A stretch of DNA of 64,000 bases. Source: Synaphobranchus kaupii. Its lineage: Eukaryota; Chordata; Actinopteri; Anguilliformes; Synaphobranchidae. Positions within the stretch are counted from its first letter, which is position 1; the number at the start of each line of letters is the position of its first letter. Where the stretch lies: NCBI GenBank assembly GCA_029718625.1, contig CM056395.1, positions 23,158,139-23,222,138 of the forward strand, written 5' to 3'. Under the pieces are notes generated by a model, which had not been told where the DNA came from, ran no database searches, and was given only the letters and a program-made list of their open reading frames with translations. Position numbers and translations under genes: made by a program. Below, one piece after another: positions 10,884 to 22,235 of the stretch.

Positions 10884-11490
10884 TAGAATAGAATAGAATA
10901 GAATAACTTTTATTTTCCCAAAAGGGAACTTCAGTTGTAGCCACCAGCAACAAAAAATACATAGACAGTGGGGCAGACCCACAACACACAAACAAACATA
11001 TAAAATGCCAATATATATACAGCCAAACGTCATGATTAAAATAGCCCCCGCTGTCCCGAGATGTCCAATGTCATCAACCAGTCCAACACCTCCACGACTT
11101 TCCTCCATATGCTACACGCAGTGTTGCGGTCTCGGTCCACTGTCGAAACGGAGCTCAGCCTTCCCAGTTGCCGCCTCACTCCTCCCCCGCATCATCTTCT
11201 CCTTCCCTGGTGGCCTTCTGAAGAATGCCCACGGTCTCGAATCAGTCCCGAGATCTTCAAATCCGGTGAAGAGCGATGGTAAACTCAGTGGCTCAACGGA
11301 CATTTCCGAGCATAATGCGAATATGTCTCCATGGTGACGACCACAAACAAAATCATCCCCGCTAGACAATTTGTCAATATTATAAAAACGAGCAGCAGGA
11401 GTGCCCTGAAAAATCTCTAGCCTGCTTCCCTGTCCCACAACAGACACACAGCGCATGAAAAAAACCAAAAGACAAAAGCCTGACACAACA
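10884..11490 (-). mobile_element. LINE-like or composite retroelement fragment with TTCTA tail
   Basis: Read on the minus strand, a GC-richer segment (11490-11040, open for about 129 codons, with GRRSEAATGKAELRF-like basic content) passes into a non-coding end with GTTCCCTTTTGGGAAAATAA. This is followed by a TATTC pentamer run at 10884-10908. A simple-repeat 3' tail is typical of fish non-LTR elements. No reverse transcriptase motif is present, so it would be an internally deleted or non-autonomous copy. I cannot name the family, and the 5' limit is a guess. Confidence 0.45.
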
Positions 11491-11872
11491 AAACACATTC
11501 AAATGAACAAACATGAACACGAGAGACAGCTGGACTACATGTTGCCATTACAGTGCCACGTGACGTCATTGAAAATGCTGAAAGATTTCAGGGGCATCAG
11601 TCTATTCACAAGGAGAAGTATTTGCACAAGTAGCTACTCAACCAGCAAGCTGTATAGGTACAATAGAGCAACCAAGGTCCAATAATAATAATAATTGTTC
11701 AGGTATTTTCAGGCCAAAGATTTATAGTACTTTACAACAGCACAATACATTTAAAAGAAAGGCCTAGAACTATAAAAACAAGGTTACAATTAATATATGA
11801 CTTGCTAAACCGGAGCCCCGTATCCCATCAGTCTATGTTTAGAAAGGCAAGCCATGGTTTTGCTTCCCGATT

Positions 11873-12206
11873 GCACACCAGTGCCCAAACACATTTAAAC
11901 TGGGCTCACAGACACACACCAGTGTCCACACACATTTAAACTGGGCTCACAGACACACACCAGCGCCCGCACACATTTAAACTGGGCTCACAGACACACA
12001 CCAGCACCCGCACACATTTAAACTGGGCTCACAGACACACACCAGTGCCCACACACATTTAAACTGGGCTCACAGACACACACCAGTGCCCACACATATT
12101 TAAACTGGGCTCACAAACACACACCAGCTCCTAGACACATTTAAACTGGGCTCACAGACACACACCAGCACCCGCACACATTTAAACTGGGCTCACAGAC
12201 ACACAT
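11873..12206. repeat. Minisatellite, about 42-bp unit, 8 copies
   Basis: The unit is CACACACCAGTGCCCACACA and CATTTAAACTGGGCTCACAG plus A. Variation is mainly in the GTGCCC/GCACCC segment. Confidence 0.93.
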
Positions 12207-12524
12207 GAGCAACAGCAGACGGGCACACACACACACCTGTTCATAATGACCTTCTGCAGCGCACTGCGCTTCTGCCAAAAAACCAGAGGGGGGCAGGCCA
12301 CACCTCATTAATCTCTTACCGCCAAGGGAAGCCCCGCTAATTCATATTAACGACTCCGCTCATCCTCATTCATAACGGGAACAAAAGCGTCCGGTGCCAA
12401 TACCTGTTAAGACCCTATAAACAAATCCTACAGATTTATATGATCCCATTAACGGGCTCCCACTGTGCAAAGCCAGCTGGGTCCCTTGAGCTGCAAGGCC
12501 CACCCCGTTGTGACCGTGTGTCGT

Positions 12525-12527
<3 letters not shown>

Positions 12528-12562
<35 letters not shown>

Positions 12563-12571
12563 GCGCACACC

Positions 12572-12646
<75 letters not shown>
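12528..12646. repeat. (CA)n microsatellite
   Basis: About 120 bp of CA dinucleotide broken once by GCGCGCACACCGA and once by CAAA. Confidence 0.96.
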
Positions 12647-12648
<2 letters not shown>

Positions 12649-12884
12649 CTGCAGAATAAGAATGATATAACACACTGAAAGACTGACGGATGAAGACGTC
12701 AAACCAAATTAATTTCCCAACATGCTCTCTCCATCCAGTGGACACAAGGTTAGGACACAGGTGACCTCCCACTTGGCGCTGCTGTGCTTTGGCCGGCATG
12801 TCAAAGCCAGGTCCCGTCTCCTGACCCAGTGCGCTTATTAATGATCCCATGATCCTTAGAGGCGTTAACCCTGGAGTTCTAGCC

Positions 12885-13465
12885 TGTTTCTGTCAATCTG
12901 GCCACCCAATCCTCCTTCTCACTGCTCAAACTCCCCTCAATCTGGCCACCCAATCCTCCTTCTCACTGCTGAAACCCCCCTCAATCTGGCCACCCAACCC
13001 TCCTTCACGCTGCTGAAACCCCCCTCAATCTGGCCACCCAATCCTCCTTTTCACTGCTCAAAACCCCCTCAATCTGGCCACCCAATCCTCCTTCTTACTG
13101 CTCAAACTCCCCTCAATCTGGCCACCCAACCCTCCTTTTCACTGCTCAAAACCCCTTCAATCTGACCACCCAACCCTCCTTTTCACTGCTCAAACCCCCC
13201 TCAATCTGGCCACCCAACCCTCCTTCACCCTGATCAACCTCCCCCTCAATCTGGCCACCCAACTGTCCTTCTCGCTGCTAAATCCCCCCTCAATCTGGCC
13301 ACCCAACCCTCCTTTTCACTGCTCAAACCCCCCTCAATCTGGCCACCAAACCCTCCTTCTCGCTGCTCAACCCCCTCAATCTGGCCAACAAACCCTCCTT
13401 CTCGCTGCTCAACCCCCTCAATCTGGCCACCCAACCCTCCTTTTCGCAGCTCAAACCCCCCTCTA
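12885..13465. repeat. Minisatellite, 43-44-bp unit, about 13 copies
   Basis: The unit is CCTCAATCTGGCCACCCAAC, CCTCCTTCTCACTGCTCAAA and CCCC. The C-run length varies from copy to copy. Confidence 0.94.
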
Positions 13466-13740
13466 CTCCCTGCCCTCTTTACTCCCCCTGACCGTCAATG
13501 CCGCTGAACAGCCCTGCTGGCTCACTGTGCTAGTTAAATAAAGATAAATGAATACATGACAGATAAACAGCATTTCAACCCCACTGTGATGGCAGTGCAG
13601 TGAGGTCATGCTGTGATGCAGTCTGGTGGTCACATCACACAGACCAGACACAGATTAACACACGATGAACTATTTCAGCCTTTTGATGTGTGATGGCACA
13701 TGCGTGTGCCTGTGTGTTTGTGTGGCTGTTGTGCGTGTGC

Positions 13741-13749
13741 GAGAGAGAG

Positions 13750-13832
<83 letters not shown>
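13741..13832. repeat. (GA)n/(GT)n microsatellite
   Basis: A short GAGAGAGAGA run is followed by about 78 bp of pure GT. Confidence 0.96.
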
Positions 13833-13833
<1 letters not shown>

Positions 13834-13947
13834 TGTCCGTGTATGTGCGTGCGCAGATTTTCCCGCATGTTAGCTGGCGGTAAGATGAATAGCGTACAGA
13901 GATCCATCTGTTTCTCCTTCAGAATCCTGCTCTCATCTCCAACACTA

Positions 13948-14238
13948 CACTGCAGAAAATGTCTGTCTTTACAGACATTTAAGTCTTGTAATGAGACATA
14001 AAATCTTTTTTTTTTCTCTCAAGTAGAAAATATTATCTTGTTTCAACTTACTTTTTGCTTGACAAGCGAAAAATCTTACCCCATTGGCAAATCTTAAAAT
14101 GAGTAAAACTCTCTCACCTCATTGCCAATCTTTTTGTCTTATTTAGCAAAAAAGTAATAGAGATAAGATTTTAAATCTTACAGACTAAAATGCTTGTTGA
14201 CACTTATTTATTAATTAATTAATTTATTTTTTGCAGTG
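13948..14238. mobile_element. MITE with CACTGCA ends, copy 2, TA target sites
   Basis: It starts CACTGCAGAAAATG and ends TTTTTTGCAGTG, and is flanked by TA at 13946-13947 and 14239-14240. The interior aligns with 8461-8739 over its full length. It is non-coding. TA target duplication points to mobilisation by a Tc1/mariner-type transposase. Confidence 0.82.
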
Positions 14239-14382
14239 TAAAATGGAGGAGGCGTCCTGAGAGGCTGTTCTCCCCCGCTGAGCTGCTCTCCCTCATGGCT
14301 CAGACTCTACTGCTTTAACCCCAGAATCAAGCTCACTCATAGATTACATCACCATCATTCAATAACTTGTCAGGAAATGTAT

Positions 14383-14690
14383 CAGAAATTAAACGACTCT
14401 GGGCTCATTGAATCAGAAACGAAACGACTCTGGGCTCATTGAATCAGAAACTAAACGACTCTGGGCTCATTGAATCAGAAACGAAACGACTCTGGGCTCA
14501 TTGAATCAGAAACTAAACGACTCTGGGCTCATTGAATCAGAAACGAAACGACTCTGGGCTCATTGAATCAGAAACTAAACGACTCTGGGCTCATTGAATC
14601 AGAAACTAAACGACTCTGGGCTCATTGAATCAGAAACTAAACGACTCTGGGCTCATTGAATCAGAAACTAAACGACTCTGGGCTCATTGA
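14383..14690. repeat. Minisatellite, 31-bp unit, about 10 copies
   Basis: The unit is GAATCAGAAACTAAACGACT and CTGGGCTCATT. The first copies alternate ACGAAACG and ACTAAACG, a dimeric order that is lost later in the array. Confidence 0.95.
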
Positions 14691-14775
14691 AGAATGAAGA
14701 CCAGTGAAGACCAGGGTAGAGAAGTCCTTGTCTATAGTATCCAGCACTGTGTCAAGCCTGGTCCAGATATGACTG

Positions 14776-15331
14776 TGTCTGTAGGAGTGTGTTTGTATGA
14801 GTGTGTCACTATGTGTGTGTCTGTATGAGTGTGTGTGTGTGTGTGTGTGTGTGAGTGTGTCAGTATGAGTGTGTGTGTGTGTCAGTATGAGCGTGTGTGT
14901 ATGAGTGTGTCAGTATGAGTGTGTGTGTGTGTGTGTGTGTATGAGTGTGTGTGTGAGTATGTCAGTATGAGTGTGTGTGTATGAGTGTGTGTGAGTGTGT
15001 CAGTATGAGTGTGTGTGTGTGAGTGTGTCAGTATGAGTGTGTGTGTATGAGTGTGTCAGTATGAATGTGTGTGTATGAGTGTGTGTGAGTGTGTCAGTAT
15101 GAGTGTGTGTGTATGAGTGTGTCAGTATGAGTGTGTGTGTGAGTGTGTGTATGAGTGTGTCAGTATGAGTGTGTGTGTGAGTGTGTCAGTATGAGTGTGT
15201 GTGTATGAGTGTGTGTGTGTGTGTGTGTGAGTGTGTCAGTATGAGTGTGTGTGTGTGTGAGTGTGTCAGTATGAGTGTGTGTGTATGAGTGTGTGTGTGA
15301 GTGTGTCAGTATGAGTGTGTCAGTATCTAGC
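14776..15331. repeat. GT-rich complex repeat beside the 93-nt exon
   Basis: An irregular mix of GTGTGTATGAGTGTGTCAGT-type units about 20-40 bp long. It ends about 13 nt from the donor of the exon at 15345-15437; in the transcript it is a long CA-rich intron start. Confidence 0.93.
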
Positions 15332-15344
15332 GCGACGCACTCAC

Positions 15345-15437
15345 CTGGTCTGGCGCAGTGGGATGGGGAGGGAGATGCAGAGGAAAGGGTCAAAGGTGTT
15401 GCTTTGCTTAAGGCAGTGAGGGCAGGTGAGGGAGGAT
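15345..15437 (-). CDS. usp43: usp43 exon with CPHC zinc-finger half
   Basis: The exon is 93 nt and enters in phase 2: its first base A completes AAA (Lys) with the AA of the previous exon. It leaves with AG, which the next exon completes to AGG (Arg). The peptide is SSLTCPHCLKQSNTF followed by DPFLCISLPIPLRQT. The CPHC pair is one half of the four-cysteine zinc site in the fingers of USP domains. The acceptor is CCCCACAG and the donor GTGAGTGCG. On the coding strand the exon follows about 250 nt of nearly pure CT repeat and is followed, 15 nt past the donor, by about 550 nt of CA-rich repeat. Skipping it would keep the reading frame and delete 31 residues including the CPHC motif. Confidence 0.9.
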
Positions 15438-15439
15438 CT

Positions 15440-15484
15440 GTGGGGAGAGAGAGAGAGGGAGAGAGAGAGAGGGACAGAGAGAGA

Positions 15485-15528
<44 letters not shown>

Positions 15529-15692
15529 AAGACACAGGGAGAGGGAGAGGGGGAGGGAGAGAGAGGGACAGAGAGAGAGAGACAGAAAGACACAGGGAGA
15601 GGGAGAGGGAGAGAGAGGGGGAGGGAGAGAGAGGGACAGAGAGAGAGAGACAGAAAGACACAGGGAGAGGGAGAGAGAGACAGAGACACATA
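15440..15692. repeat. GA-rich tract (CT in the usp43 transcript)
   Basis: About 250 bp of GAGA with GACA and GGGAGA breaks. It contains a repeated block of about 65 bp with GACAGAAAGACACAGGGAGA. In the transcript this is a giant polypyrimidine run ending 3 nt from the AG acceptor at 15438. Confidence 0.93.
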
Positions 15693-16885
15693 GAGACAAG
15701 TGAGCACACTCCCGCTGACTGCCACACATTTTCCTTCAAACACTGAGACACATTTACCAAAACACAGCTGGCTTTCCAGAAAGCTGCACGACACAACAAA
15801 ACCTTTAGCAGCACACCGTCAGCATTCTGGAAGTCTTGGAGAAAGAGCACTGTACTGGTTTTCCTTTGGTTTGTCCAGAGGGAACAGAGAGAACACTGTG
15901 CTGGTTTCTCTAGTAGAGACTCAGAGAACTCTGTGCTGGTTTCTCTAGTACTGTCCTGTGAAAGATGACAAAGTTGACCTGACAGCAAACAACACATTGG
16001 ATCAAACTGGAGCCTGAAATTGACGGTCTGCAAAAACATTTTTTTTTTTTTAAGAATGAATCCATGTTCTGGAGGTAGTATTGTAGCTGTAATCTCAGGA
16101 ATAGTGCTCTATCCTACCTCTAGTGACACTGGTAACTATATCCTGCCATTACAGACTCCTGTTCAAATGCAGCTAATGACATAGCCTGTGCTCAACACTG
16201 ATTTCTGTGCTAAAGAGCTGAAGACTGCTCTTCATGCAAGTGCCTTTCCAGCCCCAGCCTGCAGGGGGTGTCAAAACCCCACTGATGATGGATATAATAG
16301 TATTGTATTGTTAAAGGCATTTAACAGTTTTATCTTGACAGTGTTGACTGTCTAATGCTTCAGAACTTCTGATTTTCTGCCAGTCGGATTCAATAATAGA
16401 ATCATTTACGGTGACCTTCATCTTTTTCTTGGTAAATACCCCCCCCCCCACCAGTCTGTCTGAGCTTCCACATCCTAGATGTAATCTTGTATATTGTTGT
16501 TTAGGATTCATGATCTAAATCTTACAGCGTTAGAAGCTTTTTACCCAGCCGGGTTCCACTCTTTTAGAAAACGCTCCCATGTCCAAACTGTGCGGGGCTT
16601 CCAGAGAGTTCTTCCCCACCGGCTGTTATAAGTGTGTCGTGAGAGGCTCTACTGGGGAGCACTTTACCTCAAACCCCCGCAGGCTCTGATTGGAGCATCA
16701 GGAGCCTATAGCAACGGACACAAACCCCCGCGGGCTCTGATTGGAGCATCAGGAGCCTATAGCAATGGACACAAAGCGCCCAGGTGAACCCAAAGCTCCA
16801 GACTAAGGGCCACATTCCTCCCTCAGCCTCAGTCCAACCAGGGGCCATAACCTCTGTAAGAATGGATTCAGTAAAATATATAGAG

Positions 16886-16930
16886 ATGATGTGTGTGTGT
16901 GTGTGTGTGTGTGTGTTTGTGTGTGTGGGG

Positions 16931-16965
<35 letters not shown>

Positions 16966-17041
16966 AGGGTGTGTGTGTGTGTGTGTGTGTGTGTTTGTGT
17001 GTGTGGGGAGGGTGTGTGTGTGTGTGTGTGTGTGTGTGGGG

Positions 17042-17078
<37 letters not shown>

Positions 17079-17277
17079 AGGGTGTGTGTGTGTGTGTGTG
17101 TGTGTGTGGAGGGTGTGTGTGTGTGTGTGTGTGTGTGTGGAGGGTGTGTGTGTGTGTGTGTGTGTGTGTGGGGAGGGTGTGTGTGTGTGTGTGTGTGTGT
17201 GTGGGGAGGGTGTGTGTGTGTGTGTGTGTGTGTTTGTGTGGGGAGGGGTGTGTGTGTGTGTGTGTGTGTGTGTTTGC
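16886..17277. repeat. Compound (GT)n with GGGGAGGG/GGAGGG punctuation
   Basis: GT runs of roughly 10-15 repeats are separated about ten times by GGGGAGGG or GGAGGG, giving a 30-40-bp super-period. The GT runs could adopt Z-DNA and the G clusters could join quadruplexes; neither is shown. Confidence 0.95.
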
Positions 17278-18179
17278 GCATTGGGGATTGATGACGCCTG
17301 GCCCTGATGTCTGGCTGGTTCGGGAGACAATAGTGTCTGGGAACCAATCAGGCGGGGGCTAACACCACACCCCCAGGACAGCTCAATGCAAATCTACCTG
17401 TTAGAACTGTATAAAAAACACAACTAAAACGAGTGTTGTAACCTTACATGTGTTTTCACGGCCGGCTGTGTGATTTAAACCTTCCTGTCTTTTTATCAGG
17501 AACATCGGGCCAGTCTCATCAATAATCCGCTGCTTTCAAATGTGACGTGTGTTTTCATTTGGAGACTGGCCGTAATGTGCGTATTCGCTTGGCGACTGGC
17601 TGTGCCGCGCAAAATGTTCCAGAACAGTATAAACGGTGAAAAAGTGTGAGCTCAAATGCTTTCAGTCAAGTCTCCCAATTCACTGGTGAATAAAAAATTA
17701 ATTCAATAATCTTAGAGTTTCAACAGTGCTCAGAGTTACAATAATGAAAATTGGGATGTTGTCGGCGCTGCTGTGATTAATATCTTAAATGGGAAAGTGC
17801 TTCTTACGTTTACCACAGCTGTGCTCTCCAAACTAGGACAATAACGTGACAGACAGCTCTTCCCCAAGCGCACAGCCTCATTTAAATCCCTGTTCAGCAC
17901 TCTACATATGGGAGATCATTTTCTGTGCAGCGCTTGGCTTTGTGTGAAAAACAGCTATGAGTCTCAAGTCAAAAATGACCTGCAAGCTTATTACTATGTT
18001 ATCCTGAGTGTGCCTGAGGACACAGATGCTAGTGTCAAACTGATGGATATTCACATGGATATCCCTTCCCTATTTGTTTTTAACCAAGGCCTGGATTAGA
18101 ACAATGTCCCAAAGTTTATGCACGTGTGTTTTCTTTTCTTCCCGCACACAGACACAGTTTGGAGAGTAGTCAGTAGGTC

Positions 18180-18292
18180 ATTTGGAACGTTTTTGTTTTT
18201 TTTTCTATTCTACGTCAGTGTTCTAGAACTCCATCACTTTCGGTCACCGGTAGTGATTGTGACATCATCGTTAGAATGTTCAGTTGGCGACT
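18180..18292 (+). repeat. Dispersed 130-bp family, copy 2
   Basis: Starts TTTGGAACGTTTTTG, then GTCAGTGTTCTAGAACTCCA, then TAGTGATTGTGACATCATCG, and TTAGAATGTTCAGTTGGCGA. The right hairpin arm is lost. Confidence 0.78.
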
Positions 18293-19756
18293 TTACAAAA
18301 ACACAACCGCTTCTCTGACTCTGCTCATTTAACCTGAAATGCCACCTGAAGCGGTCTCTGCCGGCGGAGTCTTGCTGATTACCGCCACGAGCGCCTGCTG
18401 CCTCTACCCAGGCTCGGCTCGACCTGGCCCCGCCCACCTCCTCTGTCACCCAGGGCGATGGATGAGTGACAGTCAGAGGGCTGCTATGGCAAAACCAGGG
18501 AGAAAAACACAAGGCAACAGAAAACCTCTGTGGGTCATCGATGGCACTACAGTAGCATGTGACTCCTCTCCCTCCAGAGAAAACCCATGCGGTCGAGAGG
18601 CCCCGTCAAAGATGGGGACATTTTGGCTGCTTGGCAGTTAAGAGGTTTTTGTTGCGGTGTGTAAAGCCTTTGGCTTACGTAAGGTCAATTCTGCACCTCA
18701 TCCCACAGGAAACAGAGGCTCACAGCTGTGGGTTGAGCCCAGCTGCAGGGGAACGGGGACAGGAAGCGCTCGAGAGCTCGTCTGCTCCTCTTTCAGAACC
18801 CGCCCATTTGATCCGCACGGTCGCGTTCCGCTCCGGTTACTGACCTCAGAAGTGTGAACGAGCGTCCCTTATAGATGATGACATCGTAACGAGCCACGGA
18901 GCACAAAAACACAGGTGAATTATGAAAGGTGCAATTTGTTAGCACCAGATACGAGTGACGTTTTCACTTAACATCGCGATTATAAACAGATACCTGTGGA
19001 AGAACGAAAAGGTAAACTACCGATGGCTTTTTTTTCATGACAAAAGGCCGTATTGCCTTGTGCACACACATGGTTTATAGTTAACAGGCCATTATCTCTT
19101 CACCTCTGATTAAACTAATTTCACTGAGAACAATAAACTCCAAGCACTTTCAGGGGAACCTTTAGATTTGAGCAAATGCAGCCAGTGTGGAGGGGGAGCA
19201 CAGTTTGTGGCGCACTTCAGCTTCATCATTATTGATGTTTCTGCCTGGTAATTAAAGGAGACCAGAGTGGAATAATTAGAGCCCTGTCTGAGCTGGTAAT
19301 GAACATCCCCGTAGATGGTCCGCTCTTCTACAGGAAACGATATTGTGTCCCTGACATGTAGTGGATGTAAGCTTTATATTCTCATCCGATCAATGAGAAC
19401 AGGATATTACAGTAACTATTATTGGACAAGTGGAAAATTGAACCACCCCAGGTTATCATAAATTACAATAGCATCCCCGTGGCGCAAACTGCACATGCTT
19501 CGAAGATCTACTGTTGCACGACATTATGGCAACAGGAAATTAAGAGCGGCGATACAGGAAGTGTTCTGGAGAGGTTGCGTATAGCCAGGCAACAGAATTA
19601 ATAGGGTAAAAATACCCACCAATAGAAGCTGGCAAACGCAAGAGACAGCATGTGTGTGAAAGCCGTTAGACTAACCTGTTCTGTCCATGTGGGCTTGTGC
19701 TTGTGCAGCAGAATTCAACTGAAATCGCAGTCTGCTTTAAATCCCGAAAAAGACGA

Positions 19757-19820
19757 GGGGTTTTTTGGAATGTGTTTTTCAAAATTCTAAGTCAGTGTTC
19801 TAGAACTCCATTGCTTGATA
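19757..19820 (+). repeat. Dispersed 130-bp family, copy 3 (left half)
   Basis: TTTTTTGGAATGTG, TCAAAATTCTAAGTCAGTG and TTCTAGAACTCCATTGCTT; the rest is absent, cut off before the 36-bp array. Confidence 0.78.
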
Positions 19821-19847
19821 TGTGTGGTTAAGTTAGGTTAAGCAGCG

Positions 19848-21751
19848 TACTGTGGTCAGACTGGCTTTCATATCCCAACACAGGGCAGCGGTCAGACTGG
19901 CTTTCATATCCAAGCACAGGGCTGCGGTCAGACTGTGGTCAGACAGGCTTTCATATCCAAACACAGGGCAGCGGTCAGACAGGCTTTCATATCCCAACAC
20001 AGGGTAACGGTCAGACAGGCTTTCATATCCAAACACAGGGCAGCGGTCAGACTGGCTTTCATATCCAAACACAGGGCAGCGGTCAGACTGGCTTTCATAT
20101 CCAAACACAGGGCAGCGGTCAGACTGGCTTTCATATCCAAACACAGGGCAGCGGTCAGACTGGCTTTCATATCCCAACACAGGGCAGCGGTCAGACTGCG
20201 GTCAGACTGGCTTTCATATCCCAACACAGGGCTGCGGTCAGACTGTGGTCAGACTGGCTTTCATATCCAAACACAGGGCTGCGGTCAGACTGGCTTTCAT
20301 ATCCAAACACAGGTCAGCGGTCAGACTGCGGTCAGACAGGCTTTCATATCCCAACACAGGGCAACGGTCAGACTGCGGTCAGACAGGCTTTCATATCCAA
20401 ACACAGGGCAGCGGTCAGACTGGCTTTCATATCCAAACACAGGGCAGCGGTCAGACTGGCTTTCATATCCAAACACAGGGCAGCGGTCAGACTGGCTTTC
20501 ATATCCAAACACAGGGCAGCGGTCAGACTGCGGTCAGACAGGCTTTCATATCCAAACACAGGGCAGCGGTCAGGCTGGCTTTCATAGCTCAACACAGGGC
20601 AGCGGTCAGACTGGCTTTCATATCCAAACACAGGGCAGCGGTCAGACTGTGGTCAGGCTGGCTTTCATATCCAAACACAGGGCTGCGGTCAGACTGGCTT
20701 TCATATCCAAACACAGGGCAACGGTCAGACTGCGGTCAGACTGGCTTTCATATCCAAACACAGGGCAGCGGTCAGACTGGCTTTCATATCCCAACACAGG
20801 GCAGCGGTCAGACTGCGGTCAGACTGGCTTTCATATCCCAACACAGGGCTGCGGTCAGACTGTGGTCAGGCTGGCTTTCATATCCAAACACAGGGCTGCG
20901 GTCAGACTGGCTTTCATATCCAAACACAGGTCAGCGGTCAGACTGCGGTCAGACAGGCTTTCATATCCCAACACAGGGCAACGGTCAGACTGCGGTCAGA
21001 CAGGCTTTCATATCCAAACACAGGGCAGCGGTCAGACTGGCTTTCATATCCAAACACAGGGCAGCGGTCAGACTGGCTTTCATATCCAAACACAGGGCAG
21101 CGGTCAGACTGGCTTTCATATCCAAACACAGGGCAGCGGTCAGACTGCGGTCAGACAGGCTTTCATATCCAAACACAGGGCAGCGGTCAGACTGGCTTTC
21201 ATATCCAAACACAGGGCAGCGGTCAGACTGGCTTTCATATCCAAACACAGGGCAGCGGTCAGACTGTGGTCAGGCTGGCTTTCATATCCAAACACAGGGC
21301 TGCGGTCAGACTGGCTTTCATATCCAAACACAGGTCAGCGGTCAGACTGCGGTCAGACAGGCTTTCATATCCCAACACAGGGCAACGGTCAGACTGCGGT
21401 CAGACAGGCTTTCATATCCAAACACAGGGCAGCGGTCAGACTGGCTTTCATATCCAAACACAGGGCAGCGGTCAGACTGGCTTTCATATCCAAACACAGG
21501 GCAGCGGTCAGACTGGCTTTCATATCCAAACACAGGGCAGCGGTCAGACTGCGGTCAGACAGGCTTTCATATCCAAACACAGGGCAGCGGTCAGACTGGC
21601 TTTCATATCCAAACACAGGGCAGCGGTCAGACTGCGGTCAGACTGGCTTTCATATCCAAACACAGGGCAGCGGTCAGACTGGCTTTCATATCCAAACACA
21701 GGGCAGCGGTCAGATTGGCTTTCATATCCAAACACAGGGCAGCGGGCAGAT
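19848..21751. repeat. Minisatellite, 36-bp unit with 47-bp variants, about 50 copies
   Basis: The unit is GGTCAGACTGGCTTTCATAT and CCAAACACAGGGCAGC. A longer form duplicates GGTCAGACTGC. A marker block (ACAGGTCAGCGGTCAGACTG, then a CCCAACAC unit) recurs near 20310, 20927 and 21331, so the array also has higher-order duplications of about 404 and 617 bp. The frame stays open for over 700 codons on the plus strand only because 36 is a multiple of 3. The array touches the usp43 donor at 21757. Confidence 0.96.
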
Positions 21752-21757
21752 ACTCAC

Positions 21758-21870
21758 TTGTACTGGGCCTGGAAATGCTCCTGGACGAAGCTGCAGGGGC
21801 CCACCGGGCCCTTGGGCTGTGGGGGACTCAGGGGCCCCAGGGCGGGGGTCTCCTCTCCTCCAGCTGGTTC
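21758..21870 (-). CDS. usp43: usp43 exon with SFVQEHFQAQYK, left-contig copy
   Basis: This is the second representation of the 113-nt exon, identical in sequence and splice sites to 32338-32450. It lies closer to the next exon (15345-15437), so in the written assembly this copy is the one contiguous with the 3' part of the gene. Using both copies in one mRNA would shift frame: the AA left by the first copy joins GAACCAG of the second, and the new frame meets TGA within about 45 nt. A transcript can therefore use only one. The donor lies 5-6 nt from the edge of a 1.9-kb minisatellite. The likely explanation is an unmerged contig overlap. Confidence 0.85.
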
Positions 21871-21878
21871 CTGAAACA

Positions 21879-21881
<3 letters not shown>

Positions 21882-21911
<30 letters not shown>
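21882..21911. repeat. (CA)n microsatellite, left copy
   Basis: Short CA run just upstream (coding strand) of the exon acceptor at 21871. The right copy (32462-32488) is slightly shorter. Confidence 0.9.
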
Positions 21912-21913
<2 letters not shown>

Positions 21914-22235
21914 CCCATCAGCACACCCGCCCTGCCACCTCACCCCTAAACTGTGCACTCTTCCTGAGGGCTGCAGGCCTGCTCTGACAGGACCCCCCCC
22001 CCCCCCCCCCCCCCCTCACTATCTCATTCACCCATTCGTCAGTTTGTTGCCATGGTACCAAGGACGTACAGATTCAAAAAGTTTATTTTGTTTTTTTTGG
22101 GAGAGGCACAACAGTACCACCCCATACAACATGGTAATATGGGGGGAGGGGGGTGTGTGACCCCCCCCGTCCCCCCCGTGATGTACATCTATGTCGAGCA
22201 TCATTGGCAACAGCAATAAAGGCAACGGTATAGAG

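Larger units (their letters stand above)
10780..15344 (-). other. usp43 intron between exons 15345-15437 and 10644-10779
   Basis: Mostly repeats: a LINE-like fragment, five tandem arrays and a MITE, all listed. Stretches 11500-11870 and 12206-12530 look single copy apart from a CTTTACAAC-type repeat piece near 11700. Positions 14240-14380 show nothing recognisable. Confidence 0.6.
15438..21757 (-). other. usp43 intron between exons 21758-21870 and 15345-15437
   Basis: After the GA tract, 15700-16885 is mostly single copy, with a 51-bp direct duplication at 16670-16775 (GGCTCTGATTGGAGCATCAG core). Positions 16886-17277 are a GT/GGGGAGGG repeat. Positions 17280-18180 and 18300-19750 are single copy with no exon recognised. 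Two copies of the dispersed 130-bp family lie at 18180 and 19757, then the 36-bp array. Confidence 0.6.

Noticed and set aside
15341..16039. 232-codon minus-strand frame ending in usp43 residues
   Set aside because: Only the last 93 nt (15345-15437) are the real exon. The upstream part is CT-repeat (SLSLSLCL) and intron, separated by a clear AG acceptor.
19935..22160. Open frame of 741 codons on the plus strand
   Set aside because: It lies entirely across the 36-bp minisatellite (period divisible by 3) and then runs through a usp43 exon in antisense and a CA repeat. It is a repeat shadow.
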